Source: Lachnospiraceae bacterium
GTDB lineage: Bacteria; Bacillota; Clostridia; Lachnospirales; Lachnospiraceae
NCBI GenBank assembly: GCA_017626325.1
Contig: JAGAIZ010000070.1
Span: forward strand, 1 to 37,414
Direction: 5' to 3'
Length of the DNA: 37,414 bases
Part shown: piece by piece, positions 17,564-26,370 of the stretch
Layout: every line of letters starts with the position of its first letter
Numbering within the stretch: the stretch's first letter is position 1
Position numbers and translations under genes: made by a program
Notes under the pieces: generated by a model
What the model saw: the letters and a program-made list of their open reading frames with translations, nothing else
Databases searched by the model: none
What the model was told of the DNA's origin: nothing

Positions 17564-20335
17564 ATGAAACAGAAAAGAGTTATGCCTCACAGGTTTCTTT
17601 TACTGCTTTTGGGATGCCTGCTGCTTCTTGGAGGCTGCGGTATGGCGCAGACCCAAACGTCTGAGAAGCAGTTTGCAAGCCTTTCGGATTTTAATGGCGG
17701 GACAGTGGCTACGGTGACGGGCGCAACTTATGAACAGCTTATGCAAGAGGAGTATCCGGACACGGTATGGAGTTACTATGACGATCTGGCGACGCTGATC
17801 GCCGCATTGAAAAAAGGCGATGTGGAGGCTCTGGTTTTAGACAGCCCTGTGGCGGAACTGGCGGCTGCACAGTACCCGGAAGAGCTTGCAGTGTATCCGG
17901 AGGTCATTGCCGCCTGTGAGTTTAGTATGATCATGGAAAAGAATGGAGATCTGACGGAGCCTGTCTCGGAAGCGATACGGAATTTTAAAGCGGACGGTAC
18001 GCTGGATGCATTAAAAGAGAAGTGGTTCAGCGGGGATGACAAGATCATGCGGATCGACTGGTCTGCGTACGACCTTTCGGATCAGGGAGGCGGCGTGCTG
18101 CGGTTTGCCCTTGACCCTGCTACCATGCCCATGGTCTACATGGGAGACGACGGAGAGCCTGCCGGTATGGAAGTGGAGATTGTGCTGTTAGTTGCCAGGG
18201 ATTTAGGCATGGGAGTGGAGTTTATCAACACGAAAACCGCCGCTCTGCCGATGTATATACAGCAGGGGCAGGCGGATATAGCGGCTGCCTGCCTGGTGAT
18301 CACGGAGGAACGTCTGGAAAGCATGGACTTTTGTGAATCCTATTATTCCGGCGGCTTTGTGTTCCTGTGCCGGAAGGATTCGATTGCGGAAGAGGTTCTG
18401 GCGCAGCCGCAGGGAACAGGCACGGAAGGCGCAGCAGACGGAAGGGCTTCCGGCGGGTTTTGGAAGGGACTGGTGTTAAGCTTTGAGAAGAACTTTATCC
18501 GTGAAAGCCGTTGGAAACTCATTGCGGGCGGTCTTCTCGTAACCCTTGAGCTTTCGCTGTTTGCCGGATTATTTGGCACGATATTGGGCTTCCTGCTCTG
18601 CCAGTGTCAAAGAAGCAGGATAAGGATTTTGGCTGTCATGGCAAAGGTGATTTCCAAGCTGATGCAGGGCATACCGAGCCTGGTGGTGTTGATGATCACT
18701 TATTTTGTGGTCTTTGGCTCTGTGAAGATAGATCCGGTGATCGTTGCCGTGATCGCGTTTTCCGTACTTTTTGCCGTATCGGTGGCAGGAATTTTGAATA
18801 CGGGTATTGAAGCGGTGGACAAGGGACAATGGGAAGCGGCGGTATCTCTGGGCTTTGGAAATTTGAAAACATTTACCCGTATCATCATGCCGCAGGCGGT
18901 AAAGCATGTGCTTCCCTTGTATAAAGGCGAGTTTGTGGCAATGATGAAGCTGACTTCCATTGTCGGATATATCTCTATCGAGGATCTGACGAAAGCGGGT
19001 GATATTATAAGGAGCCGTACCTATGAGGCATTCTTCCCGCTGATCGTCACGGCAGTGATCTACTTTGTGCTGTCATCCCTGATCACCGCTGTCATTGGCA
19101 GGATCGAGGTGGTGATCGACCCGAAGCACCGCCCCCGGAGATATCCAAAGGGAACAGATGCAGGCGTTTTTTTGGCAGAGCCTTTGCAGGAGCAGGAGAC
19201 AGCCGTCGGTGAAAACGATGGGGCGCGGGTTTTAGCCGACCCGGATGTTACAGAATTGATACATATTGAGCATTTGAGCAAAGAATATCCCAATGTAAGA
19301 CCGCTTACGGACGTAAATACCGTCATCAACAGGGGTGATGTCATAACCATCATCGGGCCCTCCGGCACCGGCAAATCTACCTTACTGCGCTGCATCAATC
19401 GTCTGGAGACATTAACGGACGGTAAAATTGCCGTTTTCGGCATGGATACCTCCGATAAAAAGACGGATCTGCGGATGCTCAGGCGGCGTATGGGTATGGT
19501 ATTCCAGTCCTTTAACCTGTTCGGGCATCTCACGGTGATTGAAAATGTCATCCTGGCTCCTACTGTGTTAAAAGGCATACCAAAGCAGGAAGCGGTGGAA
19601 AACGGAGTGAGGCTTCTGCGCATGGTGGGAATGGCAGAAAAAGCGCTGAATTATCCGGATGAACTGTCCGGCGGACAGAAGCAAAGAGTGGCGATCGCCC
19701 GTACCCTTGCCATGAACCCTGAGATTGTGCTTTTTGATGAGCCCACGTCAGCGCTTGACCCGACGATGGTGGGAGAAGTCTTAAGTGTAATGAAGCGGCT
19801 GGCATCGGAAGGTCTTACGATGATGATCGTTACCCATGAAATGCAGTTTGCCCGTGATGTTTCTACCCGGATCTTTTACATGGATGAGGGCGTGATCTAC
19901 GAGGAAGGCGCGCCGGATGAGATTTTTGATCACCCGAAGCGGGATAAAACCCGTGCCTTTGTGCAAAGGCTGAAAACACTCAGGCTTTCCGTAGAGTCCC
20001 AGGACTATGATTTTATCGGTATGTCGGAAAGTATCCGTCAGTTCGGGGAGAAGAATCTGCTGTCAAGACGGCAGGTGGACAGCTTGCGCCGTGTATATGA
20101 GGAAATTCTGGCACAGAATATTCTCCGGACGCAGGGAGCGGAATATCCGATCACCATTTCCGTCGAGTATTCGGAAAAAGAGGACCGGCTGGAAATGCGT
20201 TTTGCGTGGAGCGGAGAGCAGTATGATCCTATGGAGGAAGGGGATGCGCTTTCCCTTAAACTGGTGAAAGCCGCTGTCCGGGGACACAGCTATGATTATA
20301 CGGACGGTGTAAATCGTCTTATGTTAAAAATATAA
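17564..20335 (+). CDS. single-chain amino-acid-type ABC transporter with fused GHKL-like domain
   Basis: The 923-residue protein carries a whole importer. A lipoprotein signal (LLGGC) is followed by a type II solute-binding region in permuted order: the lobe-2/C-terminal half (ending [15 protein letters not shown]) precedes the N-terminal half ([31 protein letters not shown]). A HisM-type permease follows (~305-530, EAA loop [13 protein letters not shown]), then a GlnQ-type ATPase (~565-805: [35 protein letters not shown]). The last ~110 residues resemble a degenerate GHKL domain ([23 protein letters not shown]). ATG 17564 lies 9 bases after AGGAGG; ATG 17555 abuts the ribosome site and is less likely. 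Polar amino acid uptake is the family expectation. Confidence 0.88.
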   Translation: MKQKRVMPHRFLLLLLGCLLLLGGCGMAQTQTSEKQFASLSDFNGGTVATVTGATYEQLMQEEYPDTVWSYYDDLATLIAALKKGDVEALVLDSPVAELAAAQYPEELAVYPEVIAACEFSMIMEKNGDLTEPVSEAIRNFKADGTLDALKEKWFSGDDKIMRIDWSAYDLSDQGGGVLRFALDPATMPMVYMGDDGEPAGMEVEIVLLVARDLGMGVEFINTKTAALPMYIQQGQADIAAACLVITEERLESMDFCESYYSGGFVFLCRKDSIAEEVLAQPQGTGTEGAADGRASGGFWKGLVLSFEKNFIRESRWKLIAGGLLVTLELSLFAGLFGTILGFLLCQCQRSRIRILAVMAKVISKLMQGIPSLVVLMITYFVVFGSVKIDPVIVAVIAFSVLFAVSVAGILNTGIEAVDKGQWEAAVSLGFGNLKTFTRIIMPQAVKHVLPLYKGEFVAMMKLTSIVGYISIEDLTKAGDIIRSRTYEAFFPLIVTAVIYFVLSSLITAVIGRIEVVIDPKHRPRRYPKGTDAGVFLAEPLQEQETAVGENDGARVLADPDVTELIHIEHLSKEYPNVRPLTDVNTVINRGDVITIIGPSGTGKSTLLRCINRLETLTDGKIAVFGMDTSDKKTDLRMLRRRMGMVFQSFNLFGHLTVIENVILAPTVLKGIPKQEAVENGVRLLRMVGMAEKALNYPDELSGGQKQRVAIARTLAMNPEIVLFDEPTSALDPTMVGEVLSVMKRLASEGLTMMIVTHEMQFARDVSTRIFYMDEGVIYEEGAPDEIFDHPKRDKTRAFVQRLKTLRLSVESQDYDFIGMSESIRQFGEKNLLSRRQVDSLRRVYEEILAQNILRTQGAEYPITISVEYSEKEDRLEMRFAWSGEQYDPMEEGDALSLKLVKAAVRGHSYDYTDGVNRLMLKI

Positions 20336-20361
20336 CATAAAAGAAAACGGAGGTATGTGAA

Positions 20362-20664
20362 ATGCAGGTTGTTAAGACATTAAATGGGGATGAACTGAAA
20401 GTACAGGTAATAGGAAGACTGGAAACAGTGACAGCGCCGATGCTGGACGGAGAATTAAAAGATTCCCTTGAGGGCGTTGCCACACTGATTTTTGATTTTT
20501 CCCAGTTGGAGTATATTTCTTCCGCAGGTCTGCGGGTGCTGTTTTCTGTGCAGAAGATCATGAACAGGCAGGGCAAAATGATAATCCGCGGGGCAAATGA
20601 AGATGTGATGGAAGTCTTTGAAGTGACTGGCTCTGTGGATATTATGACGATTGAAAAGAACTGA
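20362..20664 (+). CDS. STAS-domain anti-anti-sigma-like protein (first copy)
   Basis: This 100-residue single STAS domain is of the SpoIIAA/RsbV type. Aligning YISSAGLRVL with the DSSGLGV of SpoIIAA places the phosphorylatable Ser at position 54; the preceding Asp is Ser here. The C-terminus (VMEVFEVTGSVDIMTIE) is nearly the same as in the second STAS protein at 26032. GGAGG stands 8 bases before ATG 20362. It lies between the GHKL-fused ABC transporter and the SpoIIE-type phosphatase. In known systems such a protein binds a GHKL kinase when dephosphorylated and is reset by a PP2C phosphatase; both partner types are adjacent here. Confidence 0.93.
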   Translation: MQVVKTLNGDELKVQVIGRLETVTAPMLDGELKDSLEGVATLIFDFSQLEYISSAGLRVLFSVQKIMNRQGKMIIRGANEDVMEVFEVTGSVDIMTIEKN

Positions 20665-20704
20665 ATTAAGCAGGATTAAATATTAAGAAGGACTAAGAGG
20701 AAAG

Positions 20705-22483
20705 ATGGATCAGAAATTACTATCAGGACAGGATTTGGAGAACAATCTGTTTCAGGAAAATGAATGGGAAGCCAACCGGTATGTTGCCAGATGCATGAGA
20801 GTGTTGTCTTTGGTTGCTGTTGCCTGCTGGATTTTGGATCTGCTTGGCGTTTTTATTATTCCCAAGATCATCATGAGTATATCCGTGCCGCTTTTTTTGG
20901 TTATGGCGCTGCTTCCGACACTGTTTTGCAGGTATAAACTGAAATGGATAAAGTATGCCATTATGTGCTGTGTTATAGCAGGGATTTTTGTGCTGTCCTG
21001 CTTTATTTCAAAGCATGTTATCATAGCGTGGACCCTGCCGCTTATACTAAGCTGCCATTATTACTCCAAAAAGATGGCACGCCTTGTATTGCTCATGTCA
21101 GAGGTGCTGTTTTCCCTTTCTATCTATATTGCTATGTACTGGGGAGAATGGGATCAGTTGCTTCTGGATGCGGCTTATTATTCGGGGGAACGGATCATCA
21201 CATCTAAGCTTCTGATTGATAATACGCTTTTCTTTGTCCTGCCAAGAGCGCTTGTGTTGCTGGGCGTCTATACGGTCTGTAAGACGATAGCCGGACGGAC
21301 GCGGGGGCTTTTGGAAAAACAGGCGAGGGACAGCGAAGAGCATCAGCGTATCAGCGCGGAATTAAATGTGGCAACCCATATCCAGACATCTATGCTGCCC
21401 TGTATTTTCCCGGCTTTTCCGGACAGACCGGAATTTGATATCTACGCAACCATGACCCCTGCCAAAGAGGTGGGCGGAGATTTTTATGATTTCTTCCTGA
21501 TCGATGATAATCATCTGGCTATTGTGATGGCGGATGTATCCGGCAAGGGAGTGCCGGCAGCATTGTTCATGATGATCGCCAAAAGTCTGCTGAAAAGCGC
21601 TGCCCAGTCGGGTCTTATGCCCGATGCGGTGCTTGCGAAAGTCAATAATGAACTTGTGGAAAATAACGATGCGGAAATGTTCGTGACCTGCTGGCTGGGA
21701 ATATATGACTTTGTGAGCAAAAAACTTGTCTTTGCCAATGCAGGGCATAATGCTCCGGTAGTCCGACGGAGAGGCGGAGCATTTGAATTTCTTGTATTTC
21801 GTCCCAGCTTCGTTCTTGGGGAGATGGAAAATATCTGTTACCGCACAGGAGAGATCGTATTAAATTCCGGAGACGAGATTTATCTCTATACGGATGGCGT
21901 GACGGAGGCAACAAATGCAAAGAAGCAGCTTTATGGAAACGACAGACTGCTTAAGGTTTTAAACAGCGCTTTTCTCAAAGATGTAAGTGCGGAAACAATA
22001 TGCCGCACGGTAAAGGCGGATGTAGACCGTTTTGTAGGAGAAGCGCCACAGTTTGATGATATTACCATGCTGTCCCTGAAACTTTTGTCCAGAGATTCGA
22101 TCACGGTTGTGCCCACAATGGACAGTATCACTGAGGTTTCGGCATTAGTGGAAGGCGTAATGGAAGAACAGCAGATACCGAAGAAAATTCAGGTAAAGAT
22201 GAATATTGCCGTAGACGAGATTTTTTCCAATATTATCCGATACAGCAAAGCGGATGAAGCAACGGTGGAGTGTGATATCAGAAATGGGCGGATCGGGCTC
22301 ATCTTTACAGATAATGGAGAACCGTATAATCCCACAAGGAAGCCTGACCCTGATACCGGCGCCTCTGCGGATGATCGGGAGAACGGCGGCATGGGCATCT
22401 ACATCGTGAAGCAGTTCATGGACAGCATGGAGTATGAATACCGGGGCGGATATAATATCCTGACACTGATCAAAAATGTGTAA
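20705..22483 (+). CDS. membrane SpoIIE-type PP2C phosphatase with C-terminal GHKL domain
   Basis: The 592-residue protein has about six transmembrane helices (~30-200), a short helical linker, a complete PP2C/SpoIIE domain (~230-455) and a C-terminal HATPase_c domain (~460-592). Metal motifs are intact: EVGGDFYDFF (~254), ADVSGKGVPAALFM (~275), NAGHNAP, YTDGVTEA (~394) and FDDITML (~449). The GHKL domain has an intact N-box AVDEIFSN (~501), G1-type FTDNGEPYNP and GGMGIYIVKQF. It could therefore both phosphorylate and dephosphorylate the STAS proteins beside it. GAGGAAAG precedes ATG 20705. No sigma factor is encoded nearby. Confidence 0.94.
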   Translation: MDQKLLSGQDLENNLFQENEWEANRYVARCMRVLSLVAVACWILDLLGVFIIPKIIMSISVPLFLVMALLPTLFCRYKLKWIKYAIMCCVIAGIFVLSCFISKHVIIAWTLPLILSCHYYSKKMARLVLLMSEVLFSLSIYIAMYWGEWDQLLLDAAYYSGERIITSKLLIDNTLFFVLPRALVLLGVYTVCKTIAGRTRGLLEKQARDSEEHQRISAELNVATHIQTSMLPCIFPAFPDRPEFDIYATMTPAKEVGGDFYDFFLIDDNHLAIVMADVSGKGVPAALFMMIAKSLLKSAAQSGLMPDAVLAKVNNELVENNDAEMFVTCWLGIYDFVSKKLVFANAGHNAPVVRRRGGAFEFLVFRPSFVLGEMENICYRTGEIVLNSGDEIYLYTDGVTEATNAKKQLYGNDRLLKVLNSAFLKDVSAETICRTVKADVDRFVGEAPQFDDITMLSLKLLSRDSITVVPTMDSITEVSALVEGVMEEQQIPKKIQVKMNIAVDEIFSNIIRYSKADEATVECDIRNGRIGLIFTDNGEPYNPTRKPDPDTGASADDRENGGMGIYIVKQFMDSMEYEYRGGYNILTLIKNV

Positions 22484-22525
22484 AAAGAGTGTAACGGATA
22501 ATTCCGGTAAAGGAGGTACTGAATC

Positions 22526-23392
22526 ATGAATACAGAGTATGGAATAGAAAAGCGGCTGCGGGAATTGAATAAAGACCTTCATGAGCGGTATCGGAACTGT
22601 GTGACAGTTGCCGGTCAGATACTCGGACGTTATGAGAACTATTTTCCGGACTTTACGGATCATACATTATTGCATACGCTGGATATTCTGGATCTGTGCA
22701 ACCGTTTGATAGGAGAACAGATCACACTTCTTACGGATGACGACCTCTATGTACTTATGATGGGCGCCTTATTTCATGATGTTGGTATGGGCGTATCCTA
22801 TTCGGATTTTGAGGAATTTGGCAGGGTTTTGAAAATCCCCATACCGGCAAATGATGAGGAGCGGGCATGGGCAGTTCGGGATTATCATCAGGAACTGTCG
22901 GGATTATATCTTAAGAAATACTGGCGGATGTTTGACCTGCCAAACGAGCGTTACGCCCATGCAGTCATTCAGGTCTGCAGGGGACACCGCAAAACGGATC
23001 TGATGGATGAGGCGGGTTATCCTGTGCAATATGAAGTGGAACAGGGAAAAACGGTTTATCTGCCTTATCTGGCGGCTTTGCTCTGTCTGGCAGACGAACT
23101 GGATATTTCCACAGATCGGAATATCAGTTTTATGTATGATGTGGAGAAGATGCCAAGCGCCCGCGACCGCAGGGAGTTTCGCAAGCATATGGCGATACAC
23201 GGTCTGGAACTGGAACCGGAGAAGGTGGTTGTCCGTGCATGGTCTATGGATCAGGAAATTCGTGACGGGGTGGAGGAAGTCTGTGCAAAACTGAAAGACA
23301 AACTTCTGATGTGCCGGCGCGTTGCGGCGCAGCGTTCTCCTTTTACGATATCTCAGGAGGATGTAGAGCTTATTTGGGAGGTGGGCGTATGA
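22526..23392 (+). CDS. HD-domain metal-dependent phosphohydrolase
   Basis: The 288-residue protein keeps the HD metal ligands: His46 and His50 (FTDHTLLHTLDI), His84-Asp85 (ALFHDVGMG), a His at ~153 (CRGHR) and an Asp at ~190 (LADELDIS). The spacing of TDHTLLHT and LFHDVGM resembles the HD-CE type of HD domain, which is often found with GHKL-ATPase proteins; that assignment is from memory. AAAGGAGGT is an excellent ribosome site for ATG 22526. It ends in an ATGA overlap with the first purine permease gene. The substrate could be a nucleotide or a phosphorylated signal. No second domain is evident. Confidence 0.85.
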   Translation: MNTEYGIEKRLRELNKDLHERYRNCVTVAGQILGRYENYFPDFTDHTLLHTLDILDLCNRLIGEQITLLTDDDLYVLMMGALFHDVGMGVSYSDFEEFGRVLKIPIPANDEERAWAVRDYHQELSGLYLKKYWRMFDLPNERYAHAVIQVCRGHRKTDLMDEAGYPVQYEVEQGKTVYLPYLAALLCLADELDISTDRNISFMYDVEKMPSARDRREFRKHMAIHGLELEPEKVVVRAWSMDQEIRDGVEEVCAKLKDKLLMCRRVAAQRSPFTISQEDVELIWEVGV

Positions 23393-24696
23393 AAACACTG
23401 GATCGAATCTTTCATCTGACAGAAAATAATACCACTGTCCGCAGGGAGCTTCTGGGGGCGCTTACCTCGTTTTTTTCCATAGCCTATATTATTTTTGTCA
23501 CACCGGGTTATATGGAGACTGCTGGCATGGATTACACCGGTGTGCTGCTTGTGACATGCATTGCATCGGCAGCCGGATGTTTTATTTCCGCAGCCTTCAA
23601 TCTGCCTTTTATGCTTTCGCCGGGTATGGGGCTGAATGCTTTTTTCACATACACGCTTGTGGGGGCTTGCGGCTATACATGGCAGCAGGCGTTGGCGGTG
23701 GTAAGTCTGTCAGGCATTTTCTATCTTGTCATAAGTCTTACGCCGCTGCGTGATCTGATGGTGTCCTGCATACCGCCCAGTATGAAAAATGCGATCACGG
23801 CGGGACTTGGTATATTTATCGCACTGATCGGGCTTCTAAATTCGGGAATAGTGGAAGCATGCGATGGCAGACTGCTTTTGGGCGACATAGGGGCGCCGGC
23901 TACTTTTCTGGCTGTGGCAGGACTTCTGATCACAGGCGTGCTGATGGCATGGAAGGTAAAAGGCGCCATGTTGATCGGGATTGTTGCCACAACGCTTCTG
24001 GGATTCCCATTGGGAGTCACGGAAATGCCAACGTCTGTATCTTTGTCCTTTGCATCTATAAGACCGATGCTTTTATCGCCCGATTTTAAAGGACTGCTTT
24101 CGCTTGGAGTGATCCCCTTGGTGACGTCTGTTGTTACCTTTACGATGTGCCTCTGCTTTGATACCTTAGGAGCGCTGATCAGCATTGCAGGGGCAGGAGA
24201 TATGCTGGATGAAAAGGGCGGCTTGGGAAAACGCAGCAGAGGAATGACTGCAGTGGCTCTTACAACGGCAGTTTCGCCATGGATCGGGGGTCCTGCTATC
24301 GGCGTTCCGGTGGAGGGGTCTACCGGAGTGGCAGTAGGCGCAAGAACCGGACTTTATACGGCTGCCACAGGCTTATTGTTCCTTGCGGCGATTCTTCTTG
24401 CCCCGATTGCGGGTATCATTCCCGGTGCGGCGACCTCACCGGCACTTATATTGATCGGTATGCTGATGATCGGCAGCGCATCTAATATTTACTGGCATAA
24501 TCTGGAGATTGCCCTGCCATGCTTTCTTACGATGATCATGATCCCCTTTACGTATTCGGCTGCGGATGGCATCGGCGTGGGTTTCCTGTCTTATGTGGGA
24601 ATTCATCTGATTACCGGTAAATGGAGGAAGATCCCTCCTATCACCTATATTCTGGCAGGAATGTTTGCGGTCATGTATATTTTGTCAGCATTTTAA
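23389..24696 (+). CDS. AzgA-type (NCS2) purine base permease, first copy
   Basis: The 435-residue membrane protein has around 12-14 hydrophobic helices. AzgA-branch motifs are visible: SPGMGLNAFFTYTLVG, LCFDTLGALISIAG, PVEGSTGVAVGARTGLYT and PGAATSPALILIGMLMIG. This branch takes up adenine, guanine, hypoxanthine or related bases with cations. The start is ATG 23389, which overlaps the HD gene stop as ATGA and follows GGGAGGTGG; an earlier in-frame start at 23311 would lie deep inside the HD gene. The usual ESAAG motif is EGSTG here, so specificity may differ from housekeeping permeases. Confidence 0.92.
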   Translation: MKTLDRIFHLTENNTTVRRELLGALTSFFSIAYIIFVTPGYMETAGMDYTGVLLVTCIASAAGCFISAAFNLPFMLSPGMGLNAFFTYTLVGACGYTWQQALAVVSLSGIFYLVISLTPLRDLMVSCIPPSMKNAITAGLGIFIALIGLLNSGIVEACDGRLLLGDIGAPATFLAVAGLLITGVLMAWKVKGAMLIGIVATTLLGFPLGVTEMPTSVSLSFASIRPMLLSPDFKGLLSLGVIPLVTSVVTFTMCLCFDTLGALISIAGAGDMLDEKGGLGKRSRGMTAVALTTAVSPWIGGPAIGVPVEGSTGVAVGARTGLYTAATGLLFLAAILLAPIAGIIPGAATSPALILIGMLMIGSASNIYWHNLEIALPCFLTMIMIPFTYSAADGIGVGFLSYVGIHLITGKWRKIPPITYILAGMFAVMYILSAF

Positions 24697-24707
24697 GGAG
24701 GACATCA

Positions 24708-26015
24708 ATGGATATGTTAGAACGTCATTTTCATATAAGGGAGCGGGGCTCCAATATAAGACAGGAGCTGCTTGGAGGATTCACGATGTTTTTTGCGGCT
24801 GCGTATCTGGTCGTGATCGTTGCGGGCATCATGGCGCCGGTAGCAGGAGCGGATGAGACCGCTGTTGGATGCCTGATTTGTTTTTTTGCGGCTGTATCCT
24901 GTCTGCTGACAGGTTTTCTGTCAAATCTGCCTTTTGCGGCAGCGCCCGGCTTAGGGTTTGCCTTGTTTTTCTCTCAGACGCTGGTCGGCAGATATGGATA
25001 TTCTTTCAGCGAGGCGCTGCCGGTTGTTTTCCTCTCCGGCATCCTGTTTCTGGTGATCAGTCTGACGCCGCTGCGGGAGTGTCTGCTGGAAGCCGTCCCG
25101 CTGCCCTTTAAATTTGCGGTCAGCGCAGGAGTTGGCTTGATGGTTACGTTATCCGGTCTGATCAACGCAGGGCTTGTCACGGCAGAGAACAATCTGCTTG
25201 ATATGGGGAATATCATATCGCCCGGACCGCTGCTTGCATTCGCGGGCGTGTTCATCACATCGGCGCTGCTTTTGAGAAAAGTGCCGGGCGCAGTGCTGAT
25301 CGGGATGTTCTGTATTACGGTTTTGGGGATTCCCTTTGGGATCACGAAGATTCCAGACCAAATGTTTGCCGGATGGAATATGAGCTTTGCCGCTTTTCAT
25401 CTGTCCGGTGTATTGGAAAAGGGGGCGCTGCCATTTGTTTCTGCTTTGCTGGCGCTTTTGCTTTCCGACTGCTTCGATGTGGCAGGAACACTGCTTGGCG
25501 TAGCCGGGGATGCCAAAATGACAGACAACACGGGCGATCTGGAGGGCAGCGGAAGAGCCATGGCTGCGGTTGCGGTTTCTACCTGTGCCGGGGCATTGGC
25601 GGGAGTACCAAACAGCGTACTTTTGGTGGAATCTGCGGTAGGTGTGCGGGAAGGCGCCCGTACCGGACTTTCGTCCATCGTGACAGGATTGCTGTTTCTG
25701 GCGGCTGTCCCATTTGTGCCGTTACTCGGACTGATACCCGGCGCTGCCACTGCGGCTGCATTGATCGTTGTCGGCATGGGAATGATGTCCGGGATTTCAC
25801 AGATCACATGGAAGCATGTGGAGATCACACTGCCTTGTTTCCTGATCATTGTAGGAATGCCGTTTACCGGCTCTATCACGGACGGGATAGCGCTTGGGTG
25901 CATTTCTTATGTGGTGGTCATGGTCTGCCGCAGGCGGGCGAAAGTTGTCAATCCGTGGATGTATGTGCTGGCAGGACTGTTTGTGCTGATGTATGTGTTT
26001 CAAATAATAACTTAG
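24708..26015 (+). CDS. AzgA-type (NCS2) purine base permease, second copy
   Basis: This is a second 435-residue permease, the same length as the first and clearly a paralogue (N-terminus LERHFHIRERGSNIRQELLG; shared ISLTPLR, ARTGL and PGAAT motifs). The signature loop is VESAVGVREGARTGLSS, closer to the canonical ESAAGV form than the first copy's. AAGGAGG at 24695-24701 lies 6 bases before ATG 24708; the longer frame from 24621 would overlap the first permease. It sits 11 bases after the first copy. Divergence between the two suggests different purines or a heteromeric pair; neither can be chosen from sequence. Confidence 0.92.
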   Translation: MDMLERHFHIRERGSNIRQELLGGFTMFFAAAYLVVIVAGIMAPVAGADETAVGCLICFFAAVSCLLTGFLSNLPFAAAPGLGFALFFSQTLVGRYGYSFSEALPVVFLSGILFLVISLTPLRECLLEAVPLPFKFAVSAGVGLMVTLSGLINAGLVTAENNLLDMGNIISPGPLLAFAGVFITSALLLRKVPGAVLIGMFCITVLGIPFGITKIPDQMFAGWNMSFAAFHLSGVLEKGALPFVSALLALLLSDCFDVAGTLLGVAGDAKMTDNTGDLEGSGRAMAAVAVSTCAGALAGVPNSVLLVESAVGVREGARTGLSSIVTGLLFLAAVPFVPLLGLIPGAATAAALIVVGMGMMSGISQITWKHVEITLPCFLIIVGMPFTGSITDGIALGCISYVVVMVCRRRAKVVNPWMYVLAGLFVLMYVFQIIT

Positions 26016-26031
26016 ATGAGGAGGCTTTATC

Positions 26032-26328
26032 ATGGAGATCAAAAAAGTAACCAGTGGAAATGAATGTACGCTTACTGTGATTGGGAGGCTTGATACAACG
26101 ACTTCGCCAAAGCTGGAGGCTGAGCTGAAAAGTTGTCTGGATGGCATTCAAAAACTGATATTTGATTTGGCTGAACTTGAGTACCTTTCTTCGATGGGAC
26201 TGCGGGTACTGTTTGCAGCACAGAAAAGGATGAACAAACAGGGCAGCATGACAGTGCGGCATGTCAATGAAGCAGTCATGGAAGTATTTGAAGTTACCGG
26301 GTTCGCGGATATTCTGACGATCGAGTGA
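26032..26328 (+). CDS. STAS-domain anti-anti-sigma-like protein (second copy)
   Basis: This 98-residue STAS domain is a close paralogue of the protein at 20362. They share IGRL, the YLSSMGLRVLF core with candidate phospho-Ser54, and the ending VMEVFEVTGFADILTIE. GAGGAGG precedes ATG 26032, which is 16 bases after the second permease. Having two STAS proteins with one phosphatase suggests two branches or two client transporters. Its position after the purine permeases parallels the first copy's position after the ABC transporter. Confidence 0.92.
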   Translation: MEIKKVTSGNECTLTVIGRLDTTTSPKLEAELKSCLDGIQKLIFDLAELEYLSSMGLRVLFAAQKRMNKQGSMTVRHVNEAVMEVFEVTGFADILTIE

Positions 26329-26370
26329 GGCTTGTGGTAATGTGCTTTGCAGCATAATGAGGTAAAAAGA

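Noticed and set aside
23350-23389. Purine riboswitch before the AzgA genes
   Set aside because: The upstream gene overlaps the permease start, leaving no room for an aptamer.
25373-26050. 225-residue frame within the second purine permease
   Set aside because: The product is Cys/Arg/Gly-rich without a domain and lies out of frame inside a clear permease gene.
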